A stretch of 64,000 nt of DNA from CAZHCA01 sp964530825 (GTDB lineage: Bacteria; Bacteroidota; Bacteroidia; Chitinophagales; Saprospiraceae): positions 1-64,000 of the forward strand of contig CAZHCA010000021.1 in the NCBI GenBank assembly GCA_964530825.1. The letters run 5' to 3'. A program made the position numbers and the translations under genes. Below are positions 1 to 8,744 of the stretch, piece after piece (position 1 is the first letter of the stretch; the number at the start of each line of letters is the position of its first letter). The notes under the pieces are model-generated. The model had not been told where the DNA came from and did not search any database. It saw only the letters and a list, made by a program, of their open reading frames with translations.

Positions 1-11
1 ATTTACGGTTT

Positions 12-1343
12 TTACCAACTAAGCCACTGGCTCGAATTTTGGGGGGAAGCACAATCCGTGTCGGTAAGTTGATCGTTGTTTTCAATGATGAAATCCAGAC
101 CGACACTTTGCAGGTCGGCCAGGCCGTCTAGATTTGTAATTGCCGAATTATCCGCGATACGTAAATTTCCAGTAACCTCAGTTAAACCCGCTAATGAATC
201 TAAATTGGTAATGGCGCCCGGACTACTTTCTTCGATTATCAAGTTTCCATCTACCACTGTATTTGAAAAGGCATCCACTTCGGCCTGATTAGTAAGAAAA
301 ATATCACCGCATTGGTCCTGAACATCATCCGTCGAATTACAATTACCGGCCGGGGCATTATTGGCAACTGTTACAAAGGCACTACCCGAAATCCCATCAC
401 AGATCAAATCAATGGCACAGTCCGAAAGCTGGTCATTATCTTCTATATTAATACGGCCTTCAAAGAAAATAGATGAATTGAGCCCCTCGATACTAGTCAA
501 AGCGTCGTTATTTATAATCTCAAGCCGCCTTCCCAACCTGACCGTACTACCAATTCCATCTAAATTAGTCAGTGCAGCATTGTCAACAATTTCCAGCGTC
601 CCGGCTATCTCCAGGGTTCTTCCGGAACCCAGGTTAAGGTTATCAAGCAATGGATTATTTTCGATAACAATATCTTCCTCTACCTCGTCAAGCGTAGGAT
701 AATCAATGGTGGTCAGGTTAGGATTATCCATAATCATCAGGTCATTACCGATGAAGTTTGCGAATCCCACATCCTCGAAGTCGACCGTCGTCAGATTCAT
801 ATTATCGCTGATCCTAATCCGCTCTCCCACACTATCCAAGGCTGGCATTAATGTAAATGTACTTCCGATGATCGTCAAGCCGTCATTACTTCGTACTTCA
901 AAACTACCGCTAAGGGAGGTTAGATTTCGAAAACCTATTATTTGGGTGATGCTTGGGTTATTCGTGATACTTATACCTCCGACAGTTTCTAAGTCAGCAA
1001 ACCAAGAAGACTCCAAGCCGGTTAAAGCATCGTTTCCATCTATAATTAAGCTTCCCGTCACTTCTGTGACCCCACTCAATGGTTCAAGGGTAGTGATATC
1101 TCCGGATATGGCTTCCTCTATCCTTAGATTGCCATTCACGACTGTAAGGGTAGGCCCTATGGAATCGATATCTGCCTGGCTGGTCAAGGTAACATCTTGG
1201 CCATTAACCACCGCGGTGCTACCCAAAAGGCTAATCAACACACATAAAGCCAACTTGGCATTGGTGAAAATGGGATTCCAGAGGGTCAGATAAAGGCCGA
1301 CAAAGGCGCACCGGCTCATCACCCGCGTGTAAAGGTGCTGCAT
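12..1343 (-). CDS. Secreted receptor-L-domain / leucine-rich-like repeat protein
   Basis: 443 residues. A hydrophobic stretch ending in VVNGQ near residues 30-49 looks like a signal peptide, although the first ~25 residues are atypical and the true start may lie further in. The body repeats short units such as VTGNLRIADNSAITNLDGL and LEIINNDALTSIEGL, the pattern of receptor L-domain and LRR-like surface proteins common in Bacteroidota; these form a beta-solenoid and probably mediate adhesion or binding. Two larger repeats are visible, each opening with a LTSQADIDS / LTNQAEVDA motif. The protein ends abruptly (SSQWLSW) with no T9SS sorting domain, just after a run of six C in the gene, so a frameshift or truncation at the left edge is possible. 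Function is unknown. Confidence 0.7.
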   Translation of the reverse strand: MQHLYTRVMSRCAFVGLYLTLWNPIFTNAKLALCVLISLLGSTAVVNGQDVTLTSQADIDSIGPTLTVVNGNLRIEEAISGDITTLEPLSGVTEVTGSLIIDGNDALTGLESSWFADLETVGGISITNNPSITQIIGFRNLTSLSGSFEVRSNDGLTIIGSTFTLMPALDSVGERIRISDNMNLTTVDFEDVGFANFIGNDLMIMDNPNLTTIDYPTLDEVEEDIVIENNPLLDNLNLGSGRTLEIAGTLEIVDNAALTNLDGIGSTVRLGRRLEIINNDALTSIEGLNSSIFFEGRINIEDNDQLSDCAIDLICDGISGSAFVTVANNAPAGNCNSTDDVQDQCGDIFLTNQAEVDAFSNTVVDGNLIIEESSPGAITNLDSLAGLTEVTGNLRIADNSAITNLDGLADLQSVGLDFIIENNDQLTDTDCASPQNSSQWLSW

Positions 1344-1694
1344 GAGATCATGAATTTGTTAGGTTGTTATAATCGTCTTTTCCGCTCGCTTGGAGCACTT
1401 GGTCCTATTTATTCCAGTGTAAAAATACAGGGAGTTGCTCCTGGCTTGAAATTTAGACCGGGTGATTTTAGGGTGATATTTTATCACATCACATCACTAG
1501 GACTGAACTTTCTTCTTCTCTCTTCACCCGGTTATGCTTTGAATTGAAGTAATTGATCCCATCAAATCAAGCGCATAGAGCGCAGCCGAAGTACTTGTAT
1601 TGAACGAAGTCGAAAGGATCGACTCCTAAACCCAAGTAGCTCAAAACAAGAAGCTACAAAACCGCTACCTTTAAACCGGCTAAATTTCCCTGCT
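1344..1694. other. Intergenic region, no gene seen
   Basis: No convincing coding signal lies between the divergent L-domain and DUF72 genes. It contains a short dispersed-repeat-like element (1578-1617) and TACCTTTA near 1669, which resembles the TAnnTTTG -7 element of Bacteroidota promoters and could serve the DUF72 gene. Confidence 0.5.
1578..1617. repeat. Degenerate tandem short repeat, dispersed-repeat type
   Basis: Two related units, GAGCGCAGCCGAAG (1578-1591) and GAACGAAGTCGAAAGG (1602-1617), sit in direct orientation about 10 bp apart. From memory, GA(A/G)CGNAG(C/T)CGAA units recur in intergenic spaces of many Bacteroidota genomes. Copy number in this genome cannot be checked here. 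Confidence 0.5.
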
Positions 1695-2615
1695 ATGAAA
1701 TTCGGCAAAGTCAGTGACCTTAGTTCCGTCCGGTTTGATTTCCCAACTGAACCAGCCCTGAACGCAAAACGCCTGGGCATCCGTAGCGGTAAAAGTGCCC
1801 TGCCCGTTTACCTGGGTTGCACCGGGTGGTCGATGAAAGAGTGGGTAGGCAAAGTATATCCGAAAGGCACAAAGAACAGCGACTTCCTGGCCCGCTATGC
1901 CGAGCAGTTTAATGCCATCGAACTAAATAACACCCACTACCGGGTGCCGAGGGCCGAGACAGTTGAAAAATGGCGGCAGGAAAGCACACCTGATTTCCGC
2001 TTTTGTCCTAAGGTGCCGCAGCAGATAAGCCATAGCCGTAACCTGGGTCTGGGCGAAGATACCCTACCCGCTTTTATAAAAGTTATCGCTAAGCTGGAGG
2101 AAAAAATGGGCTGTTGCTTCGTTCAGCTTCCTCCCTACTTTGGAGCTGATCGACTCGAGTTGCTCGATCGATTTTTGCAAGCCTGGCCGAAGTCGATCCC
2201 TTTGGCCGCAGAGGTACGGCATGGAAGCTGGTTCGACCAAGCAGTAACGGCCGAGAAGTTATTTGAAACCTTTTACCGGCACAAAACTGCCGCCGTCATT
2301 ACCGATGTGGCGGGTAGGCGCGACGTACTGCACCTGCAGCTCACCGCACCCCGCTCCATGATACGCTTCGTGGGCAATGGCCTCCACCCTACCGACTATG
2401 CTCGCGCCCAGGATTGGGTAGACCGTTTGAAAACTTGGCAAACCTATGCTTTAGAAGAGGTGTTCTTTTTTCCACACCAACCCGACAACCTGCACGCTCC
2501 GGAGATGACGGCGCATTTACACGGATTACTGGAAAAAGCTGGCGGTTTTGTCAGCCGTGGACCGGAAATACGCGATGCCTCCGATCAGGGTGACCAGTTG
2601 TCGTTATTTGGGTAA
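1695..2615 (+). CDS. DUF72 (YecE-like) family protein
   Basis: 306 residues. From about residue 37 the protein matches the DUF72 family, a TIM-barrel-like fold: YLGCTGWSMKEWVGKVYP, then FNAIELNNTHYRVP, FCPKVPQQISHSR, CCFVQLPPYFG and a C-terminal VFFFPHQPDNLHAPE. The family has no firmly assigned reaction. The first ~35 residues are not part of the domain, so translation could start later; no ribosome-binding motif decides this. It lies 69 bp before ppk1 on the same strand and could share a transcript. Confidence 0.85.
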   Translation: MKFGKVSDLSSVRFDFPTEPALNAKRLGIRSGKSALPVYLGCTGWSMKEWVGKVYPKGTKNSDFLARYAEQFNAIELNNTHYRVPRAETVEKWRQESTPDFRFCPKVPQQISHSRNLGLGEDTLPAFIKVIAKLEEKMGCCFVQLPPYFGADRLELLDRFLQAWPKSIPLAAEVRHGSWFDQAVTAEKLFETFYRHKTAAVITDVAGRRDVLHLQLTAPRSMIRFVGNGLHPTDYARAQDWVDRLKTWQTYALEEVFFFPHQPDNLHAPEMTAHLHGLLEKAGGFVSRGPEIRDASDQGDQLSLFG

Positions 2616-2684
2616 TAGGCGAGAAAGCTTTTTTATTGCCCCCGTTTTTATTGTTATTTTTCGAAGCCTACAAATCAACTGCAA

Positions 2685-4802
2685 ATGCCATTATCGACGA
2701 TTAGTTTTTCGCCCAGTCAGGTGGTCATGGAAACTGCCGACGGGTTGCCCTATATCCATCGCGATATAAGCTGGCTGAGTTTCAACTTCCGCGTACTGCA
2801 GGAAGCTATGGACCCCACCGTGCCGCTATTCGAACGCATTAAGTTTATGGCGATTTACAGTTCCAATCTGGATGAGTTTTTTCGGGTGCGCATGGCCAAC
2901 CATCGCAATCTTTTAAGGGTGGGCAAAAAAACCAAGGCCGAGCTGGAAATTTCCCCCAAAACGATCGTCAAGGAAATAATCGCTATTGTCAACCGGCAGC
3001 AAGAGATCTACAGCCAGGTTTTTGAAAAACAAATCATCCCTGAACTGCGCGAACACGAAATCAACCTGTTGCGCCGCCTCGACCTCAACGAAGAGCAAAT
3101 CGAATTTGTAGAGAATTTCTTCGAAGACCAAATGCTGCCTTTCGTGCAGCCGGTATTGCTCGTAAAGCACAACATCCGTCCTTTCCTCAATAATGCTGCC
3201 CTCTACCTGACCCTTTGGATGAAACCAAAAGGCAAGCCCGATGCCACGGATGAGTACGCCGTCGTGAAAATTCCTTCCGATCACCTGCCACGGTTTATAA
3301 AATTGCCGTCTCCATCGAACCGACATGACATTATCATGCTCGACGACATCGTGCGCCACAGCGTGGCCTGGATGTTCCCGGGGTACGATATTATTGATAC
3401 CTATTCGGTAAAACTCACGCGTGATGCTGAGCTGTATATTGACGATGAGTTCTCCGGCGACCTTATTCAGAAAATTAAAACCAGCCTTGCGCGCCGCCAC
3501 GTCGGTCCGGCATCCCGCTTCGTTTACGACCGCCAGATGCCCGACGAAATGTTGAGTTTTCTCAAAGAAGTGCTCAATCTGGAAAAATACGATGTGCTCA
3601 AGGAAGGGCGTTATCACAATAATTTCGACTTTTTCAAATTTCCCGACCTGGGTATGAATCATTTGAAAAATCCGCCCCTGCCGCCTCTCGCTTACAACGA
3701 GCTGGAAGAAGCCGAAGATTTTTACGCTGCCATCCGGCGCCGGGACCATCTGATTCACGTTCCTTACCAATCCTACGAGTCGGTGGTTCGATTCTTTGAA
3801 GAAGCCGCCCGCGACCCGATGGTTACCCACATCAAAATAACCCAGTATCGGGTCGCCAAACAGTCGCGGATCATGCAAGCATTGATGGATGCCGTCAAGT
3901 CGGGGAAGCAGGTATCAGTATTCATCGAGGTTAAAGCCCGCTTCGACGAAGAGGCCAACCTGGCCTGGGGGGAGCGCCTGGAAAAAGCCGGGGTAGCTGT
4001 CCACTACAGCTTTCCAGGAGTCAAAGTCCACGCAAAGATTGCGCTTGTTCGGCGCCTCGAAGATCGAGGCCCGAAAATGTACGCCTACCTCTCCACCGGA
4101 AATTTTCACGAAGACACGGCCAAAGTATATTGCGATTTCGGGCTGTTCACAGCCGATCCGCGCCTGGTGAATGAAGTCGCTCGGGTTTTTTCTTTTCTCG
4201 AAACCGTAAAGGTGCCGCAGCACGGCTTTGAGCACCTTTTAGTCGGCCAGTTCAACCTTCGAACCGAACTGGAACGCCTAATCGAATACGAAATCGAAGA
4301 GGCCAAAGCAAGTCGTCCTGCCCGCATTGTGCTCAAGATGAACAGCCTTCAGGATCGGGCTATGATCGAGAAATTATATGAAGCCAGTAATGCCGGAGTC
4401 GAAATCCAACTGATCATCCGGGGCATCTGCTCCCTGGTTCCCGGTCTAGAGGGTTATAGCGAAAATATCGAAGCCGTCAGCATTGTCGATCGCTTCCTGG
4501 AACATGCGCGCATCTTCATCTTTCACCACAGCGGGGAAGAGAAAATTTACCTATCCTCAGCTGACTGGATGGTGCGCAACCTCAGTTACCGAGTCGAAAC
4601 GGCCTTTCCCATCTACGACCTGGATGTACGCAAAGAAATCAAAGACTTTATCAATATTCAGTTGACCGACAATGTAAAGGCCCGCTACCTGGATCGGGAG
4701 CTGACCAACACCTACCGCCGCGGAGAAGGGGACTTGGCGATACGATCGCAAATGGAAACGTATTATTACAATAAGCGTAAGATGGAGCAGGTCGTGCGGT
4801 AG
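2685..4802 (+). CDS. ppk1: Polyphosphate kinase 1
   Basis: 705 residues, the usual length of PPK1, which reversibly makes polyphosphate from ATP. The N domain opens with YIHRDISWLSFNFRVLQEA and the nucleotide-contact segment YSSNLDEFFRVRMANHRNL. The C-terminal PLD-like domains carry GVKVHAKIALV with the autophosphorylated His near residue 448, YLSTGNFHEDTAKVY, and FIFHHSGEEKIYLSSADWM with the second conserved His near 616. Translation may start at the first Met or at Met15 (2727), which follows an AGGTGG stretch and leads directly into the conserved region. Polyphosphate links to stress survival and phosphate storage. Confidence 0.97.
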   Translation: MPLSTISFSPSQVVMETADGLPYIHRDISWLSFNFRVLQEAMDPTVPLFERIKFMAIYSSNLDEFFRVRMANHRNLLRVGKKTKAELEISPKTIVKEIIAIVNRQQEIYSQVFEKQIIPELREHEINLLRRLDLNEEQIEFVENFFEDQMLPFVQPVLLVKHNIRPFLNNAALYLTLWMKPKGKPDATDEYAVVKIPSDHLPRFIKLPSPSNRHDIIMLDDIVRHSVAWMFPGYDIIDTYSVKLTRDAELYIDDEFSGDLIQKIKTSLARRHVGPASRFVYDRQMPDEMLSFLKEVLNLEKYDVLKEGRYHNNFDFFKFPDLGMNHLKNPPLPPLAYNELEEAEDFYAAIRRRDHLIHVPYQSYESVVRFFEEAARDPMVTHIKITQYRVAKQSRIMQALMDAVKSGKQVSVFIEVKARFDEEANLAWGERLEKAGVAVHYSFPGVKVHAKIALVRRLEDRGPKMYAYLSTGNFHEDTAKVYCDFGLFTADPRLVNEVARVFSFLETVKVPQHGFEHLLVGQFNLRTELERLIEYEIEEAKASRPARIVLKMNSLQDRAMIEKLYEASNAGVEIQLIIRGICSLVPGLEGYSENIEAVSIVDRFLEHARIFIFHHSGEEKIYLSSADWMVRNLSYRVETAFPIYDLDVRKEIKDFINIQLTDNVKARYLDRELTNTYRRGEGDLAIRSQMETYYYNKRKMEQVVR

Positions 4803-4980
4803 GAAGGTTTCCTTTTGCGCCGAAGGTTTCGGTTTAAATGGGGACTTGCGCTTCCCGCGGCTTTGCTGTGAAGCGCGGACAGTTGCCCCCGACGTGCCGC
4901 GATCAAGAAGGGCGTAGTATCTCGACAAAGGGCGCCCCCATTGATCCCGACACACCAAAGGCGCTCTGCCTACTCATCAC

Positions 4981-5010
4981 TTGATTAATCCAGAAATATT
5001 GCGATCTTTG
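4981..5010 (+). promoter_or_regulatory. Bacteroidota-type promoter for tRNA-Leu
   Basis: TTG at 4981-4983 is separated by 19 bp from GATCTTTG at 5003-5010, close to the Bacteroidota consensus TTTG-N19-TAnnTTTG. The tRNA begins 10 bp downstream, the expected position for a primary transcript start. Confidence 0.6.
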
Positions 5011-5019
5011 CAGCTCCAA

Positions 5020-5104
5020 GCCCGGATGGTGGAATTGGTAGACACGCAGGACTTAAAATCCTGTGGCCATTGCGGCCGTGCGGGTTCAAGTCCCGCTCCG
5101 GGTA
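5020..5104 (+). tRNA. tRNA-Leu (anticodon UAA)
   Basis: A class II tRNA with long variable arm. The acceptor GCCCGGA (5020-5026) pairs with TCCGGGT (5097-5103) and the discriminator is A5104. The anticodon stem CAGGA/TCCTG (5047-5051/5059-5063) encloses a loop with TAA at 5054-5056, reading UUA codons. The T arm is GCGGGTTCAAGTCCCGC. CCA is not encoded. A partial copy of the 3' end lies at 5151-5171, and a terminator follows. Confidence 0.97.
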
Positions 5105-5150
5105 CACTTTTTGGAAAGCGGATCTGTCTAACCGGCGTTAGCCAGGTAAA

Positions 5151-5171
5151 TTCCAGTCCCTTTCCGGGTAC
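5151..5171 (+). repeat. Partial duplicate of the tRNA-Leu 3' end
   Basis: These 21 bp match the T-loop/acceptor end of tRNA-Leu (5085-5105) at 18 of 21 positions. No other tRNA part is recognisable upstream. It may be the 3' relic of a lost tandem tRNA or an attachment-site scar from an element that integrated at the tRNA end. Confidence 0.6.
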
Positions 5172-5175
5172 GAAA

Positions 5176-5215
5176 AAAGCCCTTCGATGATCAAAATCGA
5201 AGGGCTTTCTATTTT
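5176..5215. terminator. Bidirectional intrinsic terminator
   Basis: AAAGCCCTTCGAT (5176-5188) and ATCGAAGGGCTTT (5196-5208) form a perfect 13-bp stem with a 7-nt loop. A T-rich tail follows on the + side, and a run of A precedes it, giving a T tail on the - side. It serves the tRNA transcript and the convergent TPR gene. Confidence 0.85.
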
Positions 5216-5246
5216 TGGCCGCTGTTTTCGCTCAATCAGTTTTTGA

Positions 5247-6071
5247 TCATCCTTTGAGCTGGTTGAGTTTATACTCTGCATTTTGCTTGTAAGGCGCGTC
5301 GGTTACTTTGCCGTAAGCTTCAATTGCTTTGGCTTTTTGTCCCTGCCCTTCGTAGGCGGTGCCTAACAGGTAACTGTATTTGCTATCTTCTTTCCCGTCG
5401 CCCATTTCAATGGCCTTCTCCAAGTGGGCGGTGGCATCAGAATACTTGTCTTGCTCCAGCAATGCACGGCCCAGCAAATAATGGCTGTTTTCGGTTTCCT
5501 CGGCCTCCAGTACGCTTGAAGCGATGGACTGCGCATCACTCCAACGCTTCTCATTGACTGCGATGATGGCCATGTTCTCTACTTTCTTAACAAATTTGGA
5601 AGCCAGATTATTCTTATCTGCAGCTTTAGCTTTTTCAGCAGCCAGGATGTAGGCGGCTGCCGCATCGGTTTCTCGCTCCAGCTTTTCGAGCGACTGGGCG
5701 CGGCCCATAAAATTCCCGTAGAAATCCGGATTGTACTCGATACCTTGTTCGAAGCGCGCCAGAGCATCTTCATATTCGCCGGCTTTGCGCAATCCATTTC
5801 CTACGTAGTAGGTAGCAATAGCACCATTGGTTTTCGACAGATCGAGTACCTTTTGATCGGTCTCGCTGGCCGTGTCGACTAATTCAATGGCCTCCTCTAC
5901 TAAGGGCAATGCAGCCTCATAGTCTTTGGCTTTCATTTTTTCCAAGGCGTCGTTATACACAGACGCCGCCGTCCTGGCCGGCTGTTCTGCTTGCTCGTCC
6001 TGGGCTGCCAGGCTGGTCGTTAATAGACCGATCACTGCAACTAGGAAACACCATTTCATTCTTTCCAACAT
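5247..6071 (-). CDS. Secreted or periplasmic TPR-repeat protein
   Basis: 274 residues from the chosen start at 6071 (MLERMKW); Met5 (6059) is an alternative. The longer upstream reading has no signal-like start, whereas this start gives a clean signal peptide ending TTSLAAQ. The mature part has tetratricopeptide repeats: YNDALEKMKAKDYEAALPLV, GLRKAGEYEDALARFEQGI, HYLLGRALLEQDKYSDATAH and YLLGTAYEGQGQKAKAIEAY. Such proteins scaffold protein-protein contacts in the periplasm; no specific partner is suggested. A palindrome AAAACGTTTT lies just upstream of the start. Confidence 0.85.
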   Translation of the reverse strand: MLERMKWCFLVAVIGLLTTSLAAQDEQAEQPARTAASVYNDALEKMKAKDYEAALPLVEEAIELVDTASETDQKVLDLSKTNGAIATYYVGNGLRKAGEYEDALARFEQGIEYNPDFYGNFMGRAQSLEKLERETDAAAAYILAAEKAKAADKNNLASKFVKKVENMAIIAVNEKRWSDAQSIASSVLEAEETENSHYLLGRALLEQDKYSDATAHLEKAIEMGDGKEDSKYSYLLGTAYEGQGQKAKAIEAYGKVTDAPYKQNAEYKLNQLKG

Positions 6072-6384
6072 GATCAAAACGTTTTGCAATACAATGATTT
6101 GGATAATAGATTCGATTAGTTGGCAGACCAGTCTAAGCGACCGCCCTACGCATTTTAAACAAATGCAAAAATAAAAGTTTCGCACAAGAATAAAAATTGC
6201 CTTGCTTTTGGGCGAAGACGGCTGGATGACGAAATATAGTTAAGAACAGGGACCGGATGACCGGAATTTCCCAATACATAAGGGGTGGTGCTGTTGACCG
6301 GAAGGTAGTGCCGCGCGCAGGGGGGGCGACACTATACCATCCGGAACGAGGTCTGTTAAAAAGTTTAAGTTCAGGGGTTCAGCC
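6072..6384. other. Intergenic region between TPR and YceI genes
   Basis: About 310 bp without a convincing gene. Apart from the AAAACGTTTT palindrome near 6077-6086 I see no promoter, repeat or RNA signal I can defend. The last stretch is the 3' flank of the YceI gene. Confidence 0.4.
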
Positions 6385-7047
6385 TTATTTGGCGGCCTGC
6401 AGATTGATCACCAAACCAATCTCGTCATTGATGATCTTATCCGCCACCGTACCGATACCGGCCGAGCGAAACTGAATGCCCCACTGCGTGCGGTCGATGG
6501 TAAACTGCGGCGTCACCGAAGCAATTTGCCCCTCCTCTAGTTCCACCATGGCGGGAATCTGAATATTTTTCGTCTCCCCGAGCGTGGTCAGGTTACCGCT
6601 GATCAGATAGTTGGCGTCATCGCGACCTTCAGCTTTTTCGACACCGGTAATGACAAATTCAGCGGTTGGATAAGCCTCCGTTTTGAAAAAATCTTCACTG
6701 CGCAGGTGCCCTTCCAGTTTTTCTTTGCGGCCTCCTTGCAGATCACCAACCTCGATGCTCTGCATATCGATTACGAATTGACCGCCCGCAAGCTCCCCTT
6801 CAGCTACCTGAAGCTCGCCCGATTCGATTTGGAGCGTGCCGTAATGACCGTTTCCTACCGGTTCGGTACCTTGCCAGTTGATTACGCTATTCACACGGTC
6901 TACTTGGTAGACAATGGCCTCAGGGGCTGCTGCTTCTACGTCCTCGGCTTCAGAAGCTACGGCCTTTTCTCCTTCCGGGCCCTGGTTACAACTAAATGCC
7001 AGCAACAGTAAAAACGCCAGTAAATAACCTTCCAATACCTTGCTCAT
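6385..7047 (-). CDS. YceI-family lipoprotein
   Basis: 220 residues. A lipoprotein signal with lipobox AFSC (Cys20) is followed by an acidic, Ala/Glu-rich linker and a YceI lipocalin-like barrel: SVINWQGTEPVGNGHYG, FVIDMQSIEVGDL, LEGHLRSEDFFKTEAYPTAE, ISGNLTTLGETKNIQIPA and FTIDRTQWGIQF. YceI proteins bind isoprenoid-like hydrophobic molecules and are often stress induced. Outer-membrane or periplasmic anchoring is inferred from the lipobox. The gene stands alone and is divergent from miaB. Confidence 0.93.
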   Translation of the reverse strand: MSKVLEGYLLAFLLLLAFSCNQGPEGEKAVASEAEDVEAAAPEAIVYQVDRVNSVINWQGTEPVGNGHYGTLQIESGELQVAEGELAGGQFVIDMQSIEVGDLQGGRKEKLEGHLRSEDFFKTEAYPTAEFVITGVEKAEGRDDANYLISGNLTTLGETKNIQIPAMVELEEGQIASVTPQFTIDRTQWGIQFRSAGIGTVADKIINDEIGLVINLQAAK

Positions 7048-7197
7048 GATAATCAGTTTGATTTAGATTAAATAAAAAGAAAGATGAATTCACCGGTAAA
7101 AATACAAAAAGGCCTGACCTCATCTACCCGGTTTTTCCATCCCATCCTTTTTCAAGATTTATCCTGACAAAATGGCACATCGAAGAAAAAAAACCCT

Positions 7198-7205
7198 TAC
7201 CTTTG
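7198..7205 (+). promoter_or_regulatory. -7 promoter element upstream of miaB
   Basis: TACCTTTG matches the TAnnTTTG -7 motif. No clear -33 TTTG is seen at 19 bp. It would give a 5' UTR of about 50 nt before miaB. Confidence 0.5.
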
Positions 7206-7261
7206 TCATTCTTTTAGCCATTGCAGTGTTAGATCACCGTACGCCAATCGAATCGTAAGCT

Positions 7262-8713
7262 ATGTACAACGACAACCCGACCTTAGCGAATGTGAGCCGG
7301 CAGCTGTTGGGTGAGGAACGCCAGGGCGAAGTCTACACATCTCCTCAAAACAACACTACCGACAGTACGGCCACCAAGCACTTTTACATCGAAAGCTACG
7401 GCTGTCAAATGAATTTCAGCGACAGTGAAATCGTTGCTTCTATTTTATCAGAAGTGGGGTACCAGCCTACACGTAACCTGGAAGAATCAGACCTTATCCT
7501 GATCAACACCTGTTCGATTCGGGAAAAAGCTGAGGAAACCGTTCGCAAGCGACTACGAGTATTTGACCGGGTAAAAGCACAACGACCAGGTACTTTGGTG
7601 GGTGTGCTGGGCTGTATGGCCGAGCGCTTGAAGCAAAAGCTACTGGAAGAAGAACGCTTGGTCGATCTGGTCGTAGGGCCCGACGCTTACCGCGACCTGC
7701 CTAAACTCATCGGCACCGCTAATGAAGGCGAAAAGGGCATCAACGTCTTTTTATCGCGCGAAGAAACCTACGCAGACATCAGTCCGCTGCGCCTTGACTC
7801 CAACGGGGTTTCGGCCTTTATCTCTATCATGCGGGGATGCGACAATATGTGCTCTTTTTGTGTCGTGCCTTTCACCCGTGGGCGCGAGCGCAGCCGCGAT
7901 GCATTTAGCATTGTTGCCGAAGCCGCCGAACTGTTCGAGCGGGGATACCGCGAGGTGACTCTGTTGGGGCAAAATGTCGATTCGTATAAATGGGAAAATC
8001 CAGAGACCGAAAACCGGACTACCTTTGCCGAACTGCTGGAAATGGTGGCAAAGGTCAACCCCGATCTACGCGTGCGCTTTTCTACCTCCCACCCCAAGGA
8101 TATGACCGACGAAGTCCTGCATACAATGGCCCGCTACGAGAATATTTGTGACTATATCCACCTGCCAGTACAATCGGGTAACAGCCGCATCCTGAAACTC
8201 ATGAATCGCACCTATGACCGCGAATGGTACATCCACCGGATCGAAGCCATCCGGCGGATCTTACCTGACTGCGCGGTATCGTCTGATATTATTGCCGGCT
8301 TCTGCAGCGAAACGGAGGCAGAACACCAAGATACGCTGTCTATTATGGAATACGCCAATTACAGTATGTCCTACATGTTTTATTACTCCGAGCGGCCGGG
8401 AACCCTAGCAGCCCGTAAATATCCCGACGATATTCCACTGGAAATTAAGAAGCGCCGCTTACAGGAAATTATCCGATTACAAAACCAAATCTCCTACCGG
8501 CACAATCAGGCCGATATCGGCAAAACGTTTAAAGTGCTGATCGAAGGTGATTCCAAACGGTCGGCCGATGATTTCCGGGGGCGGAACTCCCAGAACAAAA
8601 TGATCGTCTTTCCCAAGCGGCCCGGACTGCAAAAGGGCCAGTATGTCTGGGTCAAGGTGCACCAAGCCACCAGTGCAACCCTTAAAGGCGAGCTGGTAGA
8701 CGGCCCTGCCTAA
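7262..8713 (+). CDS. miaB: tRNA-2-methylthio-N6-dimethylallyladenosine synthase
   Basis: 483 residues. A radical-SAM methylthiotransferase that adds ms2 to i6A37 in tRNAs reading UNN codons. The N-terminal UPF0004 domain has its three cluster cysteines in SYGCQMNFSDSE, INTCSIREKAEE and VLGCMAERL. The radical-SAM motif is GCDNMCSFCVVPFTRG near residue 193. YIHLPVQSGN and a C-terminal TRAM domain (FKVLIEGDSKRS to LKGEL) complete the family architecture. The ~35 residues before the domain are a variable leader. It starts a co-oriented run with a sigma-54 activator and lptE, an order seen in other Bacteroidota. Confidence 0.97.
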   Translation: MYNDNPTLANVSRQLLGEERQGEVYTSPQNNTTDSTATKHFYIESYGCQMNFSDSEIVASILSEVGYQPTRNLEESDLILINTCSIREKAEETVRKRLRVFDRVKAQRPGTLVGVLGCMAERLKQKLLEEERLVDLVVGPDAYRDLPKLIGTANEGEKGINVFLSREETYADISPLRLDSNGVSAFISIMRGCDNMCSFCVVPFTRGRERSRDAFSIVAEAAELFERGYREVTLLGQNVDSYKWENPETENRTTFAELLEMVAKVNPDLRVRFSTSHPKDMTDEVLHTMARYENICDYIHLPVQSGNSRILKLMNRTYDREWYIHRIEAIRRILPDCAVSSDIIAGFCSETEAEHQDTLSIMEYANYSMSYMFYYSERPGTLAARKYPDDIPLEIKKRRLQEIIRLQNQISYRHNQADIGKTFKVLIEGDSKRSADDFRGRNSQNKMIVFPKRPGLQKGQYVWVKVHQATSATLKGELVDGPA

Positions 8714-8744
8714 TCATTATTGGCTCATACAACCCAATTCGACC

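Noticed and set aside
2913..3878. A 321-codon open frame on the strand opposite ppk1
   Set aside because: It is the antisense of strongly conserved ppk1 codons and has no family features.
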